Shown piece by piece: positions 1 to 5,354 of a stretch of DNA of 6,561 bases. The notes below the pieces were generated by a model. It saw nothing but the letters and a program-made list of their open reading frames with translations. It did not search any database and was not told the DNA's origin. The translations under genes and the position numbers were made by a program. The stretch is from Desulfobulbaceae bacterium (GTDB lineage: Bacteria; Desulfobacterota; Desulfobulbia; Desulfobulbales; Desulfocapsaceae). Numbering within the stretch: position 1 is the stretch's first letter; each line of letters starts with the position of its first letter. Location: contig JAIRRG010000017.1 in NCBI GenBank assembly GCA_031256095.1, positions 1-6,561 on the forward strand, written 5' to 3'.

Positions 1-1
1 C

Positions 2-856
2 TCCGACAGCCCGGCGGCCATTGTCCGCCTGGCAAAGGAACGCGGGCTTGTCCATATTGCCATCACCGACCATGATTGCGCCGCTGGCCTGCCGCAGGCC
101 GAGGCCTTCGGCAAAACCCTGGGTGTGCGCGTTACCAGCGGTATAGAGATCAGTGTCCGCCATCAGGGTGTGCCGATTCATGTTTTGGGCCATGGCTTTT
201 CGCCTGACCATCCGGAGCTGACCGCTTTCATCGCCACGCTGCAAAAAGAGCGGCGGGAGCGCAACTCGGCGATCCTTGAGAAACTCGCCGGCTGTGGTCT
301 TGCTGTTACTGCCGACGAATTGGGGCGCGAGGCGGGTATCGGCCAGGTCGGACGCCCGCATTTCGCGAAAACTTTGCTGAAAAAAGGCTATGTGCCAAGC
401 TATGACGAGGCTTTTCGCCAGTATCTTGGCCGTGGCGCGAAAGCCTATGTGCCGCGTCCGGTCCATTTTGCCGCCGAGGCCATCGCCATCATTCATGCCG
501 CCGGAGGCGTCGCCTCACTGGCCCATCCGGCCAATATCGATCCTAGCTTCGACGCCATCACTGGCCTGGCCGCCAAGCTGGCCGCTTTCGGTCTCGATGG
601 CATTGAGGTCTATTATCCCACTCACAGCAAGACGATGCGCGCCCGGCTCTTGGCCATCGCCCAAGAAAACCGGCTGCTGGCCGTTGGCGGCAGCGATTAT
701 CACGGCTCTTTCCGCCCGGAAACGAGCCTGGCTGGTTCACGGCGCTTTCGCGTCCCGGCGGAAGTGGGGCGGCAGCTGCTGGCTCGCCTGGCTGGAGTCG
801 CCGCCAAGACTACAACAGCCAAAGCTACCGCCGAGACTACCGCCGCGCCGCGCTGA
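2..856 (+). CDS. PHP-domain phosphoesterase, TrpH/YciV (RNase AM) family, 5' truncated
   Basis: The reading frame is open from the left edge and ends at TGA 854-856, giving 284 visible residues. Probably only some 10-20 N-terminal residues are missing, including the first PHP metal motif (HxH). Visible PHP motifs are ITDHD (62-76), SGIEIS just after base 137, AHPANI (521-538; its His is a metal ligand) and GGSDYH (686-703, the final Asp-x-His motif). The order and spacing fit the TrpH/YciV group. Known members are cytoplasmic metal-dependent phosphoesterases that remove the 3' phosphate of 3',5'-nucleoside bisphosphates, and E. coli YciV also acts as a 5'-3' exoribonuclease (RNase AM). Substrate here is inferred from family only. 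The last ~18 residues form an Ala/Thr/Lys-rich tail beyond the catalytic domain. An internal GTG at 125 is not the start, because the PHP fold clearly continues upstream. The next gene begins 41 bases downstream. Confidence 0.9.
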   Translation, partial: SDSPAAIVRLAKERGLVHIAITDHDCAAGLPQAEAFGKTLGVRVTSGIEISVRHQGVPIHVLGHGFSPDHPELTAFIATLQKERRERNSAILEKLAGCGLAVTADELGREAGIGQVGRPHFAKTLLKKGYVPSYDEAFRQYLGRGAKAYVPRPVHFAAEAIAIIHAAGGVASLAHPANIDPSFDAITGLAAKLAAFGLDGIEVYYPTHSKTMRARLLAIAQENRLLAVGGSDYHGSFRPETSLAGSRRFRVPAEVGRQLLARLAGVAAKTTTAKATAETTAAPR

Positions 857-882
857 AAAGCGGCGGCGATTTGATCCGCAAC

Positions 883-888
883 AGGAGG
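883..888 (+). promoter_or_regulatory. Shine-Dalgarno of the NtrC-family regulator gene
   Basis: A perfect AGGAGG lies 9 bases before the ATG at 898. It decides the start: a TTG at 871 would add nine residues (MIRNRRKTV) that no receiver domain needs, and the SD would then lie inside the coding region. Confidence 0.85.
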
Positions 889-897
889 AAGACAGTC

Positions 898-2286
898 ATG
901 CACACCATTTTGCTGGTCGATGACGAGCCGAATTATTTGATTGTGCTATCGGAACTTTTGACCGAAGCCGGCCATGAGGTCTTCACCGCCGCCAGTGGTG
1001 AAGAGGCGCTGGCCTTGGCGCGCTCAAGCGATCTCGATGTGGTGATTACCGACATGCAGATGCCGGGCATGGATGGCATGGCCCTGCTTGAGGCAATAAA
1101 GGAAATCAATTCCAACCTGCCAGTGATCATCATCACCGCCTTCGCCGAGGTGGAAAAGGCAGTCAAGGCGATGCAGGCCGGGGCCTTCAGCTATCTGGCC
1201 AAGCCATTTGCCAACGACGAGTTGCTGGTCAATATCGACAAGGCGGCGGCGCACTACAACCTGGTGCGGGAAAACAGCCGCCTGCGCCGCGAGATGCAGG
1301 CGCGGTCCGGCTTTTCCGGCATGGTTGGCAAAAATCCGAAAATGTTGCAGGTCTATGAGATGATCGAAAAGGTGGCGCCAACCTACGCTTCGGTTCTGAT
1401 CTCCGGTGAATCTGGCACCGGCAAAGAACTGGTGGCCAAGGCCATCCACAGTGCCAGCTCACGCCACGACGCCCCTTTTATCGCCGTCAACTGCGCGGCC
1501 TTGGTTGATAATCTCCTTGAAAGCGAACTCTTTGGTCACGAAAAGGGTGCGTTTACCGGGGCCATGAACATGCGCAAAGGGCGCTTCGAGCTGGCGCACG
1601 GCGGCACCATCTTCCTCGACGAGGTCGGCGAGATTCCACTATCACTGCAATCGAAGCTGTTGCGGGTGTTGCAGGAGCGCAGCTTCGAGAGGGTCGGCGG
1701 CTCGCGCACCTGCGAGGTCGATGTCCGCGTCATCAGCGCTTCAAACCGTGACCTGCGCGAGGAAGTATTGGCAGGTCGCTTCCGCGAAGACCTGTTCTAT
1801 CGCTTGAATGTCATCCACATCAGCCTGCCGGCCCTGCGCGAGCGTCTCGACGACCTGCCGCCCCTGGTCGATGCCTTCATTGCCAGGGTCGCCGCCAGCC
1901 TTGGCAAATCGGCACTGAGCATCTCGGTCGAGGCCATGCGTCTGCTCATGAAACTACCCTGGGAGGGCAACATCCGCGAGTTGGAAAATACCATTGAAAG
2001 GGCGGCGATCCTCTGCGATAACGAGACCATCCAGCCTGAGGACGTGCAGCCCGATTCGGAGGAGTACCAGAAGGACAACCGCTGGGGCGACGACATTAAC
2101 CTGAAAGATTTGGTGCCGGAAAACGTTTTCCTCAACGACGTTCTTTACGCCGTTGAGGAAAAAATGCTGAAACGCGCCCTCGAAGACAGCGGCTATGTCC
2201 AGGCCCGCGCTGCCGAGCAGTTGGGCATCACAAAAAGCCTTTTGCAGTACAAGATGAAAAAGTACCGGATCAAGAAGAAGGGTTAA
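898..2286 (+). CDS. Sigma-54-dependent response regulator, NtrC/AtoC family
   Basis: This 462-residue protein has the full NtrC layout. The receiver domain (about 2-118) has the acidic pair D8/D9, phospho-acceptor D52, T80 and K102 (KPF). The AAA+ sigma-54 interaction domain (about 140-370) has Walker A GESGTGKE (170-177), the sigma-54-contacting loop GAFTGA (217-222) and Walker B GGTIFLDE (235-242), then an FREDLFYRLNV stretch and PWEGNIRELENT. The C-terminal Fis-type helix-turn-helix includes AAEQLGITKSLLQYKMKK. Known members, once phosphorylated by a histidine kinase, assemble as rings on upstream enhancers and use ATP to open promoters held by sigma-54 RNA polymerase. All key residues are present, so it should be active. 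The cognate kinase, signal and target genes are not in the window, so a specific name (ntrC, atoC, zraR and so on) cannot be given. It may share a transcript with the PHP gene 41 bases upstream. Confidence 0.96.
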   Translation: MHTILLVDDEPNYLIVLSELLTEAGHEVFTAASGEEALALARSSDLDVVITDMQMPGMDGMALLEAIKEINSNLPVIIITAFAEVEKAVKAMQAGAFSYLAKPFANDELLVNIDKAAAHYNLVRENSRLRREMQARSGFSGMVGKNPKMLQVYEMIEKVAPTYASVLISGESGTGKELVAKAIHSASSRHDAPFIAVNCAALVDNLLESELFGHEKGAFTGAMNMRKGRFELAHGGTIFLDEVGEIPLSLQSKLLRVLQERSFERVGGSRTCEVDVRVISASNRDLREEVLAGRFREDLFYRLNVIHISLPALRERLDDLPPLVDAFIARVAASLGKSALSISVEAMRLLMKLPWEGNIRELENTIERAAILCDNETIQPEDVQPDSEEYQKDNRWGDDINLKDLVPENVFLNDVLYAVEEKMLKRALEDSGYVQARAAEQLGITKSLLQYKMKKYRIKKKG

Positions 2287-2299
2287 CTGGCGCCAGTTA
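2284..2299. repeat. 16-base perfect palindrome containing both convergent stop codons
   Basis: TAACTGGCGCCAGTTA equals its own reverse complement. Its left three bases are the TAA stop of the regulator gene (2284-2286), and its right three bases are the TAA stop of the SixA-like gene on the other strand (2297-2299). The ten bases between the genes are CTGGCGCCAG. As RNA it could form only a stem of about six pairs with a four-base loop. No T-run follows on the plus strand, and only a mixed pyrimidine stretch (CCCTTCTTCTT) follows on the minus strand, so it is at best a weak bidirectional terminator. Confidence 0.8.
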
Positions 2300-2782
2300 T
2301 CTGTCTTCCGACCGCCACAGCAGCCGCCCTTGACCACGGCCAATTTCTGGCCATTTGTCGTCGTTAAAGTGAATGGCCAAAAGGCCGCAGGTGGCAAGAT
2401 GGCCGATGCGCTCGCTGGTCAGCCATTCGCCGAAATGAGCCAGTGTTGGATTGTGGCCGACCATGAGCAGGGCGTTCAGGCTTTTGGCATGTTGCTCGAC
2501 GATACGTGCCAAACTCCAGACATCGGCGCTGTAGATTTCCGGCGCGTAGCGGATATCCTTTTCAGGATAGGATAGGGTATTGGCGACGATGCGGGCGGTT
2601 TGCCGCGTCCGGTCGGTGGGGCTGGCGATAATCATCTCTGGCCTGACTTTGGCCTGGGCCAGATGCAGGCCGACCGAGGCCGCCTGCCGTTCACCGACGG
2701 CATCCAGCGAGCGGGCGAAATCGTCAGGCAGGTCCCGCGACCATGGCGCCTGGCCATGGCGCAGCAGATATAAAGTTTTCAT
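2297..2782 (-). CDS. sixA: SixA-like histidine phosphatase (phosphoglycerate mutase-like superfamily)
   Basis: This 161-residue protein starts MKTLYLLRHGQA. It carries the RHG signature (8-10, catalytic H9), the phosphate-pocket arginines in SPTDRTRQTA (R58 and R60 candidates), a candidate acid E82 in PEIY, and the second catalytic His in VGHNP (H110). The short, insertion-free form and its length match E. coli SixA, which removes phosphate from phosphohistidine on signalling and phosphotransfer proteins in the cytoplasm. Substrate is not determined by sequence here, and other small members of the superfamily act on different phosphates. The ATG (2780-2782) overlaps the argJ stop by four bases (ATGA). 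No Shine-Dalgarno of its own is visible, so translation probably depends on ribosomes finishing argJ. It ends ten bases from the regulator gene. Confidence 0.88.
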   Translation of the reverse strand: MKTLYLLRHGQAPWSRDLPDDFARSLDAVGERQAASVGLHLAQAKVRPEMIIASPTDRTRQTARIVANTLSYPEKDIRYAPEIYSADVWSLARIVEQHAKSLNALLMVGHNPTLAHFGEWLTSERIGHLATCGLLAIHFNDDKWPEIGRGQGRLLWRSEDR

Positions 2783-3963
2783 GAACGGTAGTCGGCGTTG
2801 ATCTTGACGTAATCAATCGACAGATCACAGGTGTATACTTCGTCGTTGGCTTTGCCGTCTGGCAAAGTGATATCGACGGTGATTTCTTTTTCCCGCAGTG
2901 CCTGACTGGCGCTTTTCTCGGCGTCGCCGCCAACCGCCAGGCCATTTTTGACCAGGGTCACGCCGTTAAAAGCACTATCGACCTGTTCCGGATCAAAACG
3001 GACGCCGGAGCGGCCCATGGCGGCAAGGATACGGCCCCAGTTGGCGTCCTCGCCGAAAAAGGCGGTCTTGACCAGGTTGGAATTGGCCACGGTGCGGGCG
3101 ATGCGGTGGGCATCGTCGGCCTCTTTGGCGCCGCTGACCCGGATGGTGATGAATTTGCTCGCGCCCTCGCCGTCGGCGACGATCATCAGCGCCAAGTCGC
3201 GCAGCACCGCCGTCAACGCCGCCTCAAACGCGGCCAAATGATTCGGCGTTTGGTCGTCGATCCAGGGATTTTTCGCCAGACCGTTGGCCATGACCAGCAC
3301 CATGTCGTTGGTGCTGCTATCGCCATCGACCGTGATGCGGTTGAAGGTGTGGCTAACGCCCGCCGTCAGGGCGCGGTGCAGTTCCGGAAAGCCGATACGA
3401 GCGTCAGTGACGACAAAGGCCAGCATGGTCGCCATATTCGGCATGATCATACCAGAGCCTTTGGCCAGTCCTAAAAAATTCACCGTAGCGCCGCCAACAT
3501 CAATGCTTCGCTCGACCATCTTCGGTCTGGTGTCGGTGGTCATCATCGCCTGGGCGACGGCGGCAAAGCCATCCGGCGAAAGGCTGGCGACCAGTTCCGG
3601 CATGGCCTTTTCGAAGGCGGCGACGTTCAGTGGTTCGCCGATGACGCCGGTCGAAGCCAGTTGCACCAAGTTTTCCGGGATTTTCAGGGCTTTTGCCGCC
3701 AGGGCCCCGGTTTTCAAGGCCGCTTTGCGACCGGCTTGGCCACCGCAGGCGTTGGCGCAGCCGCTGTTGACGAGAATCGCCTGCGACACCCCCTGTTTCA
3801 GCCGCTCCATGTCGATGATCAGCGGCGCCGCCTTGACCAGATTGGTGGTGAACACGCCGGCCGTTACCGCCGGGACATCGCTGTAAATCAGCCCCAGATC
3901 AAGCCTGTCTTTTTTTCTGACTCCGGCGGCGGTTGCCGACGCGGAAAATCCTCGCATTTTCAT
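2779..3963 (-). CDS. argJ: Bifunctional ornithine acetyltransferase / N-acetylglutamate synthase (ArgJ)
   Basis: This 394-residue protein is of normal ArgJ length. ArgJ transfers the acetyl group of N-acetylornithine to glutamate in the cyclic arginine pathway, and bifunctional forms also acetylate glutamate with acetyl-CoA. The sequence shows the substrate-region motif GVFTTN (36-41), NSGCANAC (66-73), the oxyanion-hole STGVIG (104-109), KGSGMI (168-173) and the autocleavage site NMATMLAF. In the last of these, T179 becomes the N-terminal nucleophile of the beta chain after self-processing. It ends in the family-typical CDLSIDYVKINADYRS. The start at 3963 gives MKMRGFSA, matching the usual N-terminal GF motif. 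The ribosome site is weak, with only GGA nine bases upstream. Whether it is mono- or bifunctional cannot be read from sequence alone. It overlaps the downstream SixA-like gene by four bases and lies 42 bases after the lipoprotein gene. Confidence 0.97.
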   Translation of the reverse strand: MKMRGFSASATAAGVRKKDRLDLGLIYSDVPAVTAGVFTTNLVKAAPLIIDMERLKQGVSQAILVNSGCANACGGQAGRKAALKTGALAAKALKIPENLVQLASTGVIGEPLNVAAFEKAMPELVASLSPDGFAAVAQAMMTTDTRPKMVERSIDVGGATVNFLGLAKGSGMIMPNMATMLAFVVTDARIGFPELHRALTAGVSHTFNRITVDGDSSTNDMVLVMANGLAKNPWIDDQTPNHLAAFEAALTAVLRDLALMIVADGEGASKFITIRVSGAKEADDAHRIARTVANSNLVKTAFFGEDANWGRILAAMGRSGVRFDPEQVDSAFNGVTLVKNGLAVGGDAEKSASQALREKEITVDITLPDGKANDEVYTCDLSIDYVKINADYRS

Positions 3964-4005
3964 ACGGATTTATCCATGGTTTGAAGAATAATATAAACGG
4001 CAGCT

Positions 4006-5340
4006 TCAATAGTTTTCCTTCGGGAAATCGTTTTCCTTCCAGAACTGGGCCAAGCCGGTTTCTTCCAGAGTGGGAACCGGGGGCTTGTCGAAAGTAAGAG
4101 GGCCGCTGCTTCTGGTTATATTCAGTTCGCCGTTTCGCCAAGGAATGCTGCGCGGAAATTCGACATGGTTGCCGATGATTTCACCGAACTTTGAGTTTGC
4201 CAAATTAATCGGCGGGTAAATATCGACATTTTCGAACTTGGCATGACGAAGGTCGGTAAAAGTCCAGTTGCCCCCGCCTTGAATTTTTACATTTTGCAAA
4301 TTCAGGTTGTTGATCACACTATCCACCCCCATGGTCAACTGGCCTATGTTGGCATTATAGATATATATATTTCCACCTCCGATAATCACACGTCCTGGTA
4401 TTTCTCCATTGGCGTATAGATAAAGAGCTGAGTCATCATCACTCCAAATGCTCAATATTGGCGGCATTTTTGGCCCTTTACTTGAATAGAGGTTATTTGT
4501 ATATGTATTCTCGGTTAAAAAAGCTCCGTGTAGCTTGTTGGGATTTTCTTTCGTTTGCCTGCCTCCAGCCCCTGTATTCTCCAACTGCGATTTCTTAATC
4601 ACTAAAACATCCGTGAATGGAGCTCCGCCACCCGCCAAGACGCAATTCTCAATCCAGGCGGCGGGGCCGGAAAGATTCAGTTCCGCATTGATGAATTTGC
4701 TATTGGTCACGTAAAGCGTGTTTTTTTCCCCTAAATTCGATACTGCCGCTTGATTAGAAACCCGGCAATTATCCATACGGACTTGTAGGTTATTACCTCT
4801 AAGCAGCCAATAATTCTTGTTCGGCGGCAAGTCAGCCTTGATATTGCGCATGACTACGATTCCATCACTAAAATTAGTATTGACGCTTTGGCCAAATTCG
4901 GTGCCGTCGAATAAAATACGGGTTATGGATACACTCCTAAATCGAGATTGATAATCTTTACCTGGCTCGTCCGGTTTTGGATAGCCGTATATCTTGCCGC
5001 GTATAAATTTTACATTATCAAAAATACTTCCTTCAAAATCTACTTTTATAAACTTGCAATCGACAAAAGTGACGTTTTTAAGATGCGCGTTCCACATTTC
5101 CACATTTTCCAATGTCAAATTGTGGATGACCAGGTTTTCCCAGTGGACGCCGTCACTGCAATCTTCCTTGTGCCCATCCAGTTGTTTGTTTTTGATGTGC
5201 CGGTTGTTTAACAGGCCAGGGTATTTTACAACTGCCGCGTTAAATTCAGGTATTCCTTTGGTCTCGACATCCATATTATCACCGCATCCTTGGAGAAGAG
5301 AAAAAAAACCGATTATTAGAAAGACAACATATTTTTTCAT
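4006..5340 (-). CDS. Predicted lipoprotein with pentapeptide-repeat / beta-helix body
   Basis: This 444-residue protein belongs to no named family I recognise. It starts with a lipoprotein signal: MKK, a hydrophobic stretch (4-16), then lipobox LQGC with Cys19 as the lipidated residue. Gly follows at +2 rather than the Asp that retains lipoproteins in the inner membrane of E. coli, so the outer membrane is more likely. Residues 70-119 read as ten consecutive pentapeptides with a hydrophobic centre and a small or aliphatic residue two places before it (for example AHLKN, VTFVD, CKFIK, VDFEG, SIFDN, VKFIR), typical of a right-handed quadrilateral beta-helix. A second repetitive region (about 342-395) has similar units (AKFENVDIY, NSKFGE). 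Between them are Asn-rich strands and three GGG turns (237-239, 321-323, 355-357). No catalytic motif is visible, which suggests a binding or shielding role. GC content is markedly lower than in argJ. The gene is tightly coupled to the phosphoesterase upstream. Confidence 0.85.
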   Translation of the reverse strand: MKKYVVFLIIGFFSLLQGCGDNMDVETKGIPEFNAAVVKYPGLLNNRHIKNKQLDGHKEDCSDGVHWENLVIHNLTLENVEMWNAHLKNVTFVDCKFIKVDFEGSIFDNVKFIRGKIYGYPKPDEPGKDYQSRFRSVSITRILFDGTEFGQSVNTNFSDGIVVMRNIKADLPPNKNYWLLRGNNLQVRMDNCRVSNQAAVSNLGEKNTLYVTNSKFINAELNLSGPAAWIENCVLAGGGAPFTDVLVIKKSQLENTGAGGRQTKENPNKLHGAFLTENTYTNNLYSSKGPKMPPILSIWSDDDSALYLYANGEIPGRVIIGGGNIYIYNANIGQLTMGVDSVINNLNLQNVKIQGGGNWTFTDLRHAKFENVDIYPPINLANSKFGEIIGNHVEFPRSIPWRNGELNITRSSGPLTFDKPPVPTLEETGLAQFWKENDFPKENY

Positions 5341-5347
5341 ATACTAT

Positions 5348-5353
5348 CCTCCT
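5348..5353 (-). promoter_or_regulatory. Shine-Dalgarno of the lipoprotein gene
   Basis: Read on the minus strand this is AGGAGG, seven bases before the ATG at 5340. It lies entirely in the 14-base gap after the phosphoesterase stop (5355-5357). This fixes the lipoprotein start and suggests that ribosomes leaving the upstream gene can re-initiate here. Confidence 0.85.
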
Positions 5354-5354
5354 A

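Noticed and set aside
841..868. GC-rich inverted repeat (CGCCGC ... GCGGCG) around the PHP stop codon, as a possible terminator
   Set aside because: No T-run follows the stem, and the G/C triplet repetition makes such pairings common here. It may even leave the downstream Shine-Dalgarno free.
390..923. A 177-codon plus-strand frame overlapping the PHP gene and the regulator start
   Set aside because: It is out of frame with two well-supported genes, with Pro/Arg/Trp-rich nonsense composition and no ribosome site.
1954..2397. A 147-codon minus-strand frame across the convergence point
   Set aside because: It overlaps the ends of both genuine genes antisense or out of frame and contains no family motif.
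3284..3886. A 200-codon open frame on the plus strand opposite argJ
   Set aside because: It lies wholly antisense to a clear argJ, shows no recognisable motif and has a Ser/Ala/Pro-rich composition typical of the complement of a GC-rich gene.
3988..3995. TATATT/TATTAT -10-like hexamers in the gap upstream of argJ
   Set aside because: No acceptable -35 hexamer lies at 16-18 bases spacing (TTGAAG is only 8-10 bases away), and the region is simply AT-rich. A promoter is possible but not supported.
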